Part shown: positions 48,649 to 60,667 of the stretch, one piece after another
How positions within the stretch are numbered: the first letter of the stretch is position 1
Layout: every line of letters starts with the position of its first letter
NCBI GenBank assembly: GCA_023078685.1
Contig: JALGAS010000008.1
Coordinates: forward strand, 2,914,001-2,978,000
Source: Neopestalotiopsis rosae
Taxonomy: Eukaryota > Ascomycota > Sordariomycetes > Amphisphaeriales > Sporocadaceae
DNA: 64,000 nucleotides
Direction: 5' to 3'
Notes under the pieces: model-generated
The model's input: the letters and a program-made list of their open reading frames with translations, nothing else
What the model was told of the DNA's origin: nothing
The model's database searches: none
Program-made: the position numbers and the translations under genes

Positions 48649-49629
48649 GTCGGAAACCTGGTTGGGACATGGGCCGACAAAAGCTCGCGATCAGTTCATG
48701 TGCGCCGAAGTCGAGGAGAGTCGCATTGAAAGACGAGTGAATGCAATGATCACGGCGAATGAGAGTCCATTTGATCGCGAGAGAAGGAAAGAAATTTGCG
48801 TCGTCGTTCAGAGGTTTTCGGTGGACGGGACGGGACGGGATGGTCGACAACGAACGGGTGATGTTCACATGCTTATTAGGAGTTCTGGAGTGCTGCGCAT
48901 TATTAGGTGGTAGTCGTCAGCCTTAAAGGAAGTACCCGCTCTCCAGTCACGGTAAAGTGGCTTCTTTTTTTTCTATTGGGCCAATTTGCATGGTTTCCTC
49001 GTCCGTCCCCAACAGCACCAGTCGTGATTGGGAAAACCATATTTAAAGAACCCAGCTCAGCTCAGCTCAGTTGTGAGTGAATGTTCCATAAACTCTTGGC
49101 GATTCGTATTGAGATTGAAACATAATTACTTGCTTATCCATCTGAATTTGGGGAATTCCGGACATCTGGAGTCCACAGGCTTCCTCGCAACTTCAAATCC
49201 CTTCTCTCTAAGCTTAACTCTCAGCTCTCAACAATGGTGCCGGGCATTATGTCAAGCTCGAGCAAGCACGGCACTTACAAGCCGAACGGCTTTCATCATA
49301 GCCTCTGTAAGCGGGTGGGTACGTACCTAGGCACGCAGGAAGATCGACGCGCCAGGCGGAACCAGTCAACTCGTTTGCTGGGTCCCCTTGCTGACAGAGC
49401 ACCGAGGGGTAGCTTTTGCCCCACCATAGCATTGGTTGACTCGGGGAGTTTTAAACCAAGGTCTCGACATCATCGTCGATGTATCGCACAGACAAGCGCA
49501 TTAATATCGCAAACTTGATCTTTGTGTCCTCCTTCTCTGGTTTGTATTCGCCATCTTTGCTATATCGTGTCACCTATTATCGGTGTAAACTATCAATGAG
49601 ATAAAAGGCGCTTTCCATCCCATTTGACC
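48649..49629. other. Divergent promoter region of dolichol kinase and NAD kinase
   Basis: It contains a short AGCTC tandem (about 49052-49071, four copies) and pyrimidine-rich leader sequence. No gene. Confidence 0.5.
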
Positions 49630-51437
49630 ATGACAAAGTTTTCCGATACTGGCCATGCGCAGGATGGAAGCGACGAGCCGCCCAAGCATGCGCACTTCGA
49701 CCGAGCCGAGCCGTCAGTGCGATATGACAACAACTACCACGACGATCATGACCACGCATCAAGCGCCAGCGATGAAGACATGAGACCAGTAGAGGTGCGT
49801 ACATACTGTCCCCCCAAGTCAATACTCTTGCTTTCATCCAAACGCACACGCTGACTTTTACTCCCATCAAGGTGTCCTTTGACCCGGCCAACCCGTATCG
49901 GCGCAAAAGCTCGTTAGTAAGCGAGGAGTCCATTCTCCCTCAATTGAGCAAACAATCCAAGAAGACGCAATGTCTGGTGCATCAAATACTAGAGAGCCAT
50001 AGAAAGGCGCACCATCGAGATGTCCGCACCGAGGGAAATGGCGCCTTTACTGTAATCGACCCCAAGGGAAAAGACGACCGGCGGCCCTCAAAAATAGAGC
50101 CAGAAAGTGGCGAGAGCACAGATGCCGGCCAGGTCGACGAGCAATCATGGAAAACCTCCATCGACAGAACAAAGTCTGAGCTAGATCTCAATAGCGAAGA
50201 GCATGGCGAACTGCACAGCAGATTGCTTACCAAGAAGCAGCTGAGCGAGATGGCTTGGGGTGTGCGCGAGCTCAGCAGGAGACTGGGCAGTGTGCGCCTA
50301 CGGTTCAAGGCAAAAACCATCTTCATCCTGACCAAGGTATTTGATGCCGAGTTGATTCCAAAGACGCGGGAAATCACAAAGTGGCTATTGAGCCATCACC
50401 GAGACGTGCGCTATACTGTCTATCTTGAGGACAGCCTAAAGGAGAACAAGAAGTTCGATGCTCCTGGACTGGTTGAAGAGTTACGACGCGAGTATATTGA
50501 TGCCGGCGAGATGGACTCAGACACACCCTCGGACGTACTGGGCAAGAGATTGCGCTATTGGAACGAGAAGATGTGCAGGAGCAGACCCCACACATTCGAT
50601 TTTGTCATTAGTCTTGGTGGTGACGGTACTGTGCTATACGCAAGCTGGCTATTCCAGAGGATCGTGCCACCAGTGCTCAGCTTTGCGCTTGGAAGTCTGG
50701 GTTTCCTGACAAAGTTCGATTTCGGCGACTACGAGAATATCCTGACGACGGCTTTCAACGACGGCGTCACTGTAAGTTTGCGTTTACGGTTTGAGGGTAC
50801 CATCATGCGAAGCCAGAAGCGACACAAGTCTTTGACAGGCTCCCAAGAAGACGAGGACGAGGCACAGAGCAAGAGAGACCTGGTTGAAGAGTTGATTGGT
50901 GAGGAAAAGGACGATGAGCATACCCACCGACCCGATGGAACCTTTGAGATACTCAATGAAATTGTGGTAGACCGAGGCCCCAACCCGACCCTGTCATATA
51001 CCGAGATTTTTGGAGATGACGAGCACTTCACGTCAGTCATGGCGGATGGACTATGCGTATCGACACCGACGGGCTCAACCGCGTACAACCTGGCTGCTGG
51101 AGGCTCTCTCTGTCACCCCGACAATCCAGTCATGCTGTTGACATCCATCTGCGCTCATACCTTGTCGTTCCGACCCATCATTCTACCAGATACCATGGTC
51201 CTGCGCATAGGCGTACCATATGATGCCAGAACCAGCTCCTGGGCAAGCTTTGATGGCCGAGAGCGCGTTGAAATGCGCCCTGGTGACTATGTCACCATCT
51301 CCGCGAGCCGCTTTCCCTTTGCTTCAGTGATGCCCCAGGGGCGTCGCAGTGAGGATTGGATAAACAGCATCAGTGGCAAACTGGGTTGGAATACTCGCCA
51401 GAAGCAGAAGAACGATGGGTACAAGTCTTGGAATTAA
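49630..51437 (+). CDS. ATP-NAD kinase (Utr1/Yef1 type)
   Basis: Phosphorylates NAD (and possibly NADH) to NADP; no targeting sequence is visible, so it is probably cytosolic. Two exons, 49630..49794 and 49872..51437, are joined in phase 0 by a 77-bp intron (GTGCGT donor, CAAG acceptor), giving 576 residues. Signatures are the catalytic GGDGT at 304-308 in VISLGGDGTVLYASWLF, the NE pair at 417-418 in LNEIVVDRGPNPTL, and TPTGSTAYNLAAGGS with TGSTAY at 455-460. An acidic low-complexity insert (QEDEDEAQ, EEKDDEH) lies between the first and second signatures. The N-terminal 170 residues are hydrophilic and variable. The start is the ATG at 49630; a TTG two codons upstream is not used. Confidence 0.95.
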
Positions 51438-52714
51438 GACTGGGCATTGACCATTCAGTGGAGTGATGAGTAGTTCTGGGGAACAGGAGTTTTGGTGCAT
51501 ACTTTGTACACGGGCGTTTCAAAGGTTGAGGGCATCTTATCATGACTAAAGAAAGGGGGACCATCCATGAGGTATCTAGGCAGTTGTGGGTTTCAATTGT
51601 GTTCGGCGTTGAGGTTACTTTTGAAGTCTAGAAGGTAGGCATTTTTCTTAAATTGACATATCTCGTCCACGCACAGTCGAGTGGATACAAATAGCATGAT
51701 ATACTTATTGCTTTTGTACTGCCATATTGCATAGGTAGTGGAATTTGTTCCATTTTATCCGGTCGAGCAATACAAACTCACCATGCTCATCTTCTCGGTT
51801 CGCAGTCTTAATTTAATGGCCTCCTTCTTGCCTTTACGCAGGCCCCAATTGATCAGGTAGTCGGTCCCAACCACACGGCAGAGCCGCACTTCACACATTT
51901 CACTCAAGCCTGCGACAATGCCAAGGATTACGTGAGCGTTTGAGAAATGGGAAGAGAGCGGCATAGTATCCCCAGGCATAGCATATTATACCTAGGCATT
52001 TCTATAGTGGAGATCCAAGGACGCTTTTTCGCATTGAAACGCATGATGGAAATGTCACATCCCCGGATGTTCGCCTTGCCGTGGGTTTCTGATCCATGGC
52101 AATCAGGCCCTTTGGGTGTCGTCCCAATGAGTTTTGAAGCCGAAATTGTCATTCTCCTCGAATCTGCTGTCAAATGTAGACACGAGTTATACAAGTCAAG
52201 TTGTTTTCGATTATGGTCATCGATAATATTATGCTGTCTGAATTTTTCCGCAAGATCACGATGTACACAAAAAGGATGAGTTCAATGGTTTTGTCCAGAA
52301 TCCAGCACAGAAATGCTGGTCATTTGATTTTCTTACTATAGTTGGCCGCCTTTTTCTGATCAAGAAGCTTTCCCACTATTGGCTCGTCTTCCATCCATGG
52401 TAATCCCCGTGTCTTCGTGATCTATTAAACGCCCATGTTTGATAACCAAATAAAAATTCAAGTCGCTCTAAAGAGAATTCTCCCATTTCCGCTTGTTGCG
52501 TGTACACTGCCTTCCCGACCCCGGAAGGTGTTGCGTCATCTCCTACTCTTTGCCAGAGCTTGTGGCGGGGCGTCGATTATTCGCTTGCCATTATACAGTA
52601 TGCCTAAGAGTGCCCGGGCGCGCAACCTCGAGCCGCGCATGGTGGCGCCGGTCCGATATTATAAGATGTCATTATTTTGTCTTGCTCTCAAGTTCGATCG
52701 ATTCGGCAACCGCT
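51438..52714. other. Intergenic region, convergent 3' ends
   Basis: AT-rich, with only short frames. No gene or repeat is visible. Confidence 0.5.
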
Positions 52715-53774
52715 TCACTCCTCGTCCTCGGATGTCTCGACAAAGGTCATGGTGATACCTTGAGGGTCGTCGACGTTCAGGTTGATGGCATCGATGCTTG
52801 TGCTATCCCGCTTCTCCTCAGAGTCTTCGCTCTTCTTAGCCAGGGCAGCGGAGACAACAGAGGGGAGAGCGACTGTCTTGACGTCACGGGTCTCGAGCTC
52901 AGAGTTCTGGAGGTCTTTTGTGTCAGTCAGTATTGAGCATTTCTCCCAAGGCTGGATAAGGGGAAACTTACTCTGAGGAACACCCCGGCGAACATACATG
53001 GTGGTGACCTTGGTAGTGCGGCGGCGAGGTTGGGAAGCAGAGGTCTCATCGCGCTTAGCAGCAGCGGCAGCACCAGCGGCAGCGGCAGCTCCGGTAGGTC
53101 TGTTGTCGACAATGATACCAACACCAGCGCCACCCTCACCAGTACCAAGCTGGACAACAGGACCCTTGGTCAAGGCGTTCTCGGCGTATTGGAGAGCTCG
53201 GTCGAATCCCTGAAGATCACGCTTGGCCTTGGGGCTCTCTCCCTCGCGAGGAGCGATCTCCTTGCCCATTCCCTGCAGTGTCGAGATGGAGGCAGCTGCG
53301 AGAATGTTAGTCATGTTCAGATTATACAGATTGTTCAGAGAGTGGGGTCTTACCCTGTTCAGAGAGTGTCGAGTCGGTTGCGGGGTTGGCAGCAACAACG
53401 GGAGTCTCCTCGGTCGTGACAACAGCTGCTGGAGTAGCTGCGGGGGTAGTGACGGCTTCGGCAGCAACAGCTGGTGCGGCAGCCTGGGCGGCACCCTGAG
53501 CAGCACCGGCGGTGTTGGACTGGCCGGTCGCGGCGTTGACGGCGGCACCCTCGAGGGTGTTGAAAAGCTGAGATACATCCTGGCCTCCTCCGAAAGATAT
53601 TTCACCATCACCGACTACCCTGTATAAGAGTTAATGCTTTGTTCCGGTACACGGTGGGATGTCGACGACTTTGACTTACAAAGCGGGAGAGTAAGCACCG
53701 AGGTTGATGTTCAAAGGAAGGGCGTATACCGAGGCCACAAGGCCGGCAGTGGCGACAAGGCGGTAGCTAACCAT
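52715..53774 (-). CDS. Secreted alanine-rich protein with several KR sites, function unknown
   Basis: Four exons, 53774..53680, 53619..53354, 53295..52972 and 52914..52715, give 294 residues with consistent phases. The last intron (57 bp, GTAAGT to AAAAG) is a multiple of three and open, so retention would add 19 residues. A signal peptide covers about residues 1-18 (MVSYRLVATAGLVASVYA), followed by LPLNINLGAYSPALVVGDGE. Long Ala/Thr/Val-rich stretches come next (AAQAAAPAVAAEAV, GAAAAAGAAAAAKR). Three KR pairs (AKRD, AKRDE, EKRDS), each followed by Asp, are candidate Kex2 sites. The C-terminus is acidic (TSEDEE). No cysteine is evident. It may be a cell-wall or Kex2-processed secreted protein; I do not recognise the family. 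Confidence 0.75.
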
Positions 53775-55964
53775 TTTGACTGATTATGAAATGGGGATGG
53801 ATTTTTGGTGGGATGAGGATTCGGAAAAGATTGGCTAATAATAGTATGAATAAACGACCAGCGACGACCAGCGGAAGAATGAAAGAAATAGTAACCGAAT
53901 GAAAGGATCTGATTCTGGACTTGAGCACAGCTGAAGAACAAAATTCGAATTCTGGAGACGCCATGATGACCTTCATATATACCGGCAGAGTCGATGTAGA
54001 GACATCAAGTCTGGGCATTTCGGGGGTGGAACTCATGAGCGCCAAGTGATAGATGAACCGCTTGGTGAGAGTCATGTCCCTGCTCTGCCAAGCTGTTTCC
54101 AGACGTGGGTATCGATGACAAAAATAAGTACGAACAGAGACTATAGCAAAGCATGGAGACTGGGGGGCGCTATAGTCTAGGACCGGTCTGGGCCAGGCAA
54201 AGCGAGGAATGACAGGACAAACAACGAGAGGCTCGCTTGAAACACACTGGACGGGCTAGAGGGATTTCGATGTTCGCAGCAGCAGCGACGAGCAGCCTCG
54301 CAAGCTGGACGTTGCTGTTGCGTCGCGGCTCTTGGCTGAGGCTGCCAAGTACGGTTGAAGCGTCAATGCGGCAAGATATTCCAGCGTTGGAATAGGACCA
54401 TGTGAGAGCTAGGTGGGTCAATCAGTCTTGAGACCTGCCAAGCATGGAGCCAAGCATCCAAATGCGCTAAAGTCAGCGCCCAGTGCACCCAAAGTGAAGA
54501 AGCTTTCATCGTCTCTTGGTGACAGGCTTGTCGATGTCTTGAGCGCTTGCAACGGTGACTCTTGGAGAAATCATCGAGGCCAGACCACTTGGCCCGAGAG
54601 GCACTCCGCAAAGGTCCCGTGTCTTGGTATCTGGGGTCCTTGGTTGGCGATGTTATAGTGCCAATATGGTATAGCCAAGACCCAAAGGGGGAATTGTGTA
54701 ACCCGCTACTGGATGTTTCAAGCACTAGCTCTAGTGGCAATAGGAAGCAAAGCGCTGAATGCTGATAGGTCGTTGTCGAAGAAACAGATACTCCAACACA
54801 TCACGAACCGCAGTCAGGACCTATCCCCTTCCTTTTTGTTCTTCCCCGGACAAGTGCCGGCTGAAGGTGGAGGTTGGTCATGCTGCGTGACGATCTGAGA
54901 ACCCACTATGTGAAGCTGAATCCTAATGAACCTAGCTGCAGGTAACTGATGCGGCCAGGTGCTCTAAACAACATCGATGCACAGTAATCCTGCGTTACTC
55001 TCCCACGAATCCCACAGAAGGCAATCTACGTCGGCGTTACTGCACGTGTGATATGTAGCACACGGCGGTAAGGTACCGCACTGCTTTCGAAGATGGTAGC
55101 CGTGTCGACAAAGTTATCCACCTCGTCGTCAGCTGGAGTCGGAGGCGATCAGACGGAGCCAAGCACAGGTCGGCGCATCGGAAAATACGATAGTCAATGC
55201 TTGCGCAAAAAGACCTCGAAGGCGCTGAAGATGTCGCCAATTCTATGGATCTGCTCAGGCCGTGCGCACAGTCTGTCATTTCCGCGCCCGACATTGAGTG
55301 GCAAGCAGCATCTACTGACCGAAGTCGTTCTTGTCTGTTCTGTACTCCGATCTTGGAATGCCTGTGATGGTCCACGCTGGCCGAGTAGCACCGACGATCT
55401 CTGTGAAAATGGGACGGACGCACAAGTCGGAGGCCATGGGCCATCACCAACCCAAGCTTTTGCCATGCTTCAGGACTAGTCCGGCAGTCACTAACCCCGT
55501 GTTTCCATGCCGATATCGAGACGGAGATTGATTATCATAGGTCCAAAGGCTTGTCGGTGGAATGCAACGGTTTCGTGGCCCCAGTCTCCCAAGACTTTTG
55601 GTGTACGAAACATGAGGCACGGCCAAGAGATCGGCCAGTGTAAGGAATGAGCCATGAGGATTGGCAGGCACATGCAGCCAGTAGGGCAGGCTGTCGAAGG
55701 CGGGCGGCGACAGATCAACGCTTTCTGCGACATGAAGATGAATGCGTGCAAAATGGCAAAATGGTACTCTATTGCCCTCACCTAACATCTTTGCAAAATA
55801 GCTGTGCTGAATCTCCAGTTCGGCGAAGTTGACAAAGCGCAGTAAACATCTAGACAGTGGAGTCAATTCACTGTCATTGCTCCCGGCCTGAAATGCTACA
55901 GTGGCTGGTTAGTGGAAATAGCAACTCCACTCCGCTGAGCTTGGCAGGAACCCTCGAGCGGTCG

Positions 55965-56012
55965 GGGTCCTTCCTTCTCCAAAGGATCCAAAGATTGGAG
56001 AAGGAAGGACCC
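55965..56012. repeat. Perfect 17-bp inverted repeat (hairpin)
   Basis: Arms 55965-55981 (GGGTCCTTCCTTCTCCA) and 55996-56012 are exact reverse complements around a 14-base loop containing GGATCC. One strand of each arm is purely purine. It could form a stable RNA or DNA stem. Seen directly. Confidence 0.9.
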
Positions 56013-58143
56013 AAAGAAATCTATGAACAGAAAAATGCCCGAACATCGAGACCATTTTCGACTACCTTTGATTTGAAGATCCATGATTATCTCGCCTAGG
56101 CACAACTGCAAGTAGGCTCGAGCGCTGGCCCATGGAGCTGCGGCCGCCTTCTGCTCTGAGATTCGAGTGAGTGCCGTCGTCTTATGGGCTGGGTCAATTA
56201 ATAATGCCTTCGTCTGATCCGAATGCTGCCATACCTCCTACTCCAAGCTCAACATCATCTACGAAATATCTGATATAGCCAAGATTATTTGAGTGGAGAT
56301 TTTTAATTCTTGTTCTTTAATTGTTGAAGATAACAGAGATCCAAGGTCTCGGGCATGCGCCCAGTCCATGATAAAGCTATAATTGTAGGTATGAATATGA
56401 TCTTCGATACGGGCACTCACAGGCCAAGAATGTTACAAGTGTCGATCATTAGATTGTACCGCGATATCAGCCAGAATGCGCTGCAACGGCCCACAGACGA
56501 GGCTTCACTTTCAGCGTTCCGTCGGTAGAACAAGGGCAGGATGAATAAGCGCCAAACAATGTGATATCTTCTCCACGTTGAAGCTAAACCATGCTCAGAG
56601 CTAAATTTAATCATCCTGTATAAAACACAGGAGTCGTATCTCAGAGCCTAATCATAATAGGCTGCCCCCGTGTTCGGTGCAGAGAAATGCCATCTTGGCT
56701 GAGGTCGAATTTGCGTGGAGGCCAAGATCTATTGAAGCTTTGCCCTGAAAGCCAAGGACTCGGCGGGTGTCAGATCAGTCGCCATCCCAAGTGTATCGGA
56801 CGAACTCAGAAATACCATGTAAGTTTTTGAGCCAATACAGGATCTTCCAGCAGCCGCCTTTCTGGGCCGTATCCATTCCCAAGATTTCTGCATCCACGTG
56901 GTCCTTGTCCTGTTGGGACGATAGCTTGAAGCATTTTCTTTTTCCCCTCAAGCAACTTTCTGTTCTTTCCCAGACGCACGAGACATTTTCTTAGAAGAGG
57001 TTCAAGTATTATCATCAAAATATCGACGCTGACGTTGTCTATTAACAGATACACCGGCTTATTCGTCTCGTCGCGACTTGTCTCTCAAGCAGCAAGTCGG
57101 GTTGACCGCAATCGCCAAACGAAGTCTTCAAGAAGCGTGCATCGGTCCCTGAGGCAGTGATACTGCGCTCTATACAACACTGCGCTCGGTTTCTGAAATT
57201 GACCCATCTCCGCTGCGCCCGCCGCTTCGACAAAGAGGTTTGGCCTAGTATATACATAGTATCGGTGAACCCTCGCAATGCAGAGACCACATGTTACACG
57301 ATATACACGCCCACACGCCCAGAGTACTCAACCCGAGGCAGTCTGGGACATCGTGACAAGAAGGCGCCTTGGAAGCTTCAAGGCCATACCTCCCTGAGAT
57401 TGAGGCCCGGAGGAGTGATTTTGCTACTGCACAAGGTTGTCCACACGAATCGGAATTCTTTGTCGCTCGAAGAGACATACAGAGTATCATACACGTTGAG
57501 GCAGCTGTCAAGTACCACAGCTAAGGACATTACGGGTGAGACAACAAACCAAATTATAGCCAGTGTCAAAAAGCGAGAGCATAGTGAGTTGTCATGCGCA
57601 GATGCGGTCAATATTCACTCGCGGGCTTTTTCTAATTTATATGATCCCCCCTGCGGAATTCGTTCACGAAAGCCGGGTATGTGACCTGACATTCAAGTGG
57701 TTGGTTGACCAAAAGGGCAAGACAGAAGGACGTCCCCAGCCAGAAATACAGCCCCATGCACAAACACGTAACGTCGACTGGATAAGCATGAGTACAATAT
57801 GCTCGAAGATAGGTGTGCTTAGCGAATTTTTTATTTTAAGAAAGTGAGCAGAGAGAAAAGAACCACACCTATGCTTGACAAGCATTGTCGCGAGATAGAG
57901 CTAGAAACGTGTCTATGGTCGTCCGACGGCAAGGCTTGGAGTGATCTCGTAATAAGCCAATAGGAAGAATCGCATCTTTAGCCCGTCATGGGACTATAAC
58001 TCGTACAGATGAGAAGCTCATTTGCTTGCTCAAGCCTTGGAGCTCAACATTTACATGCTGGACTGACTAAACCACGGGCGCGCGGATTCCGCTATCCTCT
58101 TACTGTTTCCAAGCTTGAGTATATTCTGAGCGACTACTGTATA

Positions 58144-58518
58144 CAGCCAAAACTGGATAAGACGATCTAAAAAAACAAGCCGATTTTATCGTTATAAGCT
58201 GGTATCGGTAAGTAAAAAAAGCGGACCCTGCGGGGCCATACAAAATCACCTGCAAAAATGGCTGATTGTTGAGCACCATAAGGACCCCAAAGCCCCGGAA
58301 TACCGATTTCCACCCAAAAACTCCACTTTTCCTTCGAAAACTCCACTATTTTTATAGCGATACCTGCAAAAAATCCGGCCAAAACTATCGGTATACGGTA
58401 TAGCAAAAATACAGGGGTATATATCGTTAAAATGCTAACAAAATTCGCAGACAAACCCAAATGATCGTTACAGGTTGATATCGTTATAAAATAGCATCGT
58501 CTTAACCAGTTTTGGCTG
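58144..58518. mobile_element. 375-bp MITE, Tc1/mariner-type (TA target)
   Basis: Terminal inverted repeats begin CAGCCAAAACTGG and continue to 25 bp with one mismatch (A/T at position 14), ending TAAGACGAT. TA dinucleotides flank both ends (58142-58143 and 58519-58520), as in Tc1/mariner target duplications. The interior has no coding frame and is AT-rich. ATCGTTA occurs four times in the same orientation (58188, 58423, 58464, 58480), which may be subterminal transposase-binding motifs. It is non-autonomous and would need a transposase elsewhere. Outside the TA are matching 8-base inverted words AGCGACTA (58129-58136) and TAGTCGCT (58519-58526). Confidence 0.85.
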
Positions 58519-59131
58519 TAGTCGCTGGTCTAATTCGTGTACACTGATTGGTCAATGTGGAGTAAGATCGCTGTCGCGCTACGCCGTTTTACCACGAGAA
58601 ATCGAACCATGCACACGACTCAGAGCGCGTTCAATGGGGAGTACAGTGAGCTGAATGGTTCACGCTGCTTTAACGTTAAAGCTATGACCGGGATTCGGCT
58701 GGAGCTGAACTACATCACTGCTTGATTGGATAACCTTGCACATTATATGGTAGAACGGATTATGCAATACATCATTTGTGCAAACCAAGTAAAATTCAAT
58801 AATTACCGATTACCCATTACCCATTTATTACAGCATAATATATTACCATTATACGTATACGGCAGAAATCATGCTCGCAATCGTTGCAAATCGATTACCA
58901 ATTGGGACATGTATGTCATAGGGGAGACAGAGTATATAGTAACTGCTGTAACACCATTACCCATACTACCCATACCACCCATATCATACTGCGCAAGCAC
59001 CCCATTATCGTTTTTCCTATATTGCACATTCAGTCTCTTGCCAGGATGTATTAACTATGTCTCGCAATCGTATGTATTTTTGAGAGTGCATTGGATCTAA
59101 TCGCCTCTCAGTTTACAGTTGTCCGATTGTC

Positions 59132-59155
59132 TGATCACGCGAGGTGATCACGCGA
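59132..59155. repeat. 11-bp direct repeat
   Basis: TGATCACGCGA occurs twice, separated by GG; each copy contains the palindrome TGATCA. Confidence 0.8.
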
Positions 59156-60667
59156 CCTCCACTCGGGGATTTTCTTATAACTCATCAACCAATGTCAAGA
59201 GCGGTGAAATGATATGCTGCCAAATTGAGTTCCTGAGGCTGACGGATGTATGTACCAGGTCTCGGGGATGCATCGGATCGTGTCGAATCCGTGCCTGACA
59301 TGGCGCTGCTTCGCTTAAGGAATGATCAACAGTCAACGATGGCAAACGAGAACTTTGCTACACATGTTCGAAATTGTCACCAAGCTTGTGACTGTGAGTT
59401 CGGTACGTCTACCTGAAATTCGATATGCATCGTACCTTTGGACCATGTTTGCGATGACAAATTGTACGCCCGGCGGCTTGGTGCTGGGAAGGACAAGACA
59501 CAGACACATTGTCACCAGGTTTGCCAAGTGAACGGTTGACTACAAAGGAATGCAAAGGGTCGACACTGGCTAGCATAAACTTTAAAGTTCGTGGCTGGAA
59601 GGATTCTGTATCCTGTATCAATGTTACCCCGCTTGGAACACACGACACTATACAATTCCAGTTCGAACGCCATGCTTGGCAAAATGCACTCGTCCACACG
59701 TCGCAAGCACTGGCAGGCAAGGCTTAAGTCCGTACTAGCCGGATTATACTCTCAGCCCGTCACAAAATGGGACGAGCTGCATAGGTATCGGAACCGTCGC
59801 ACCGGGCCATCGGCCTCGTTTTCCCAACTGCATGGAGAAGCAATGATCACGACCACGACGCACATGATCGACTCTTCTAGTCCACAATTCCACGCATATT
59901 TCTCGACACAAAGCTCACATCCTGGTGAGACTGCCTTATCGAGCAAGTGCTCTTCAGGACGCTGTTTGGTGGGAATTACGTGCCGCTTCTTGCCTGCCGC
60001 GTGGCCAAGGCCTTGCCCCGAGTGTATTCTTGGGAAGGATAATTGTAATGATGACGTTTCCTGTGCTTCTTTGTGCCTATTTGTCCCGCGAGTATTATTC
60101 AGTGGTTGGTTTCGGAGATTCTATAGCGATTCTTTAGGAAGATTACAATGCTTGTAATGCTTGTTACCTATAAGGTCGGAGATGGCTTTAATATGCCAAA
60201 GTATATACAACTAGTACGGGATTCAATATATTATTTGAGTCAAGTAAGATTAACTCTTCACATGTATGAGTATACGAAGTTACTAAAAGGGAAAAGATTA
60301 CATGAAGATCTTCTCAAGTCGTGTGAGTTGAGGTGTCAGACAATCTTCTCTAGTCGCACCATCTCGATTCTTACCGTCCTAGGCCGTGTCTCAGTTGAAT
60401 GCAGCTCGGACTCAGCTACTGTCCTGTTTTCTTTTCCTACTTTCAACTCTTGTATTCACAACTACATCAAAATTCTTCAGTACCAGCCACTCGGTGTGTC
60501 TTCATGGGATGGAGGAAATGTAGCCAGGAAATGTTCTATAAATGCCATGAGCAGACCGCACGATGATAGACTGACAAGAATACAGATCCATCGCCATCAT
60601 TTCTCACTGTCTTGGAATATCACTATTGATAAGACTCGTTTCATACATACAACCGACCTCATACAAG

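Larger units (their letters stand above)
53775..60667. other. Gene-poor region of 6.9 kb with MITE and inverted repeat
   Basis: No convincing gene. Minus-strand frames at 55444-55866 and 55194-55466 could be remnants of one old gene, but I cannot identify it. A perfect 17-bp inverted repeat lies at 55965-56012 and a MITE at 58144-58518. ATTACCC-rich stretches lie at 58803-58826 and 58951-58985, and an 11-bp direct repeat at 59132-59155. The ATG-started frame at 60148-60729 overlaps the next gene in another frame and is probably leader. Confidence 0.5.

Noticed and set aside
55194..55866. Minus-strand frames that might be an eroded gene
   Set aside because: The segments have some protein-like texture, but I could not link them by splice sites or name a family.
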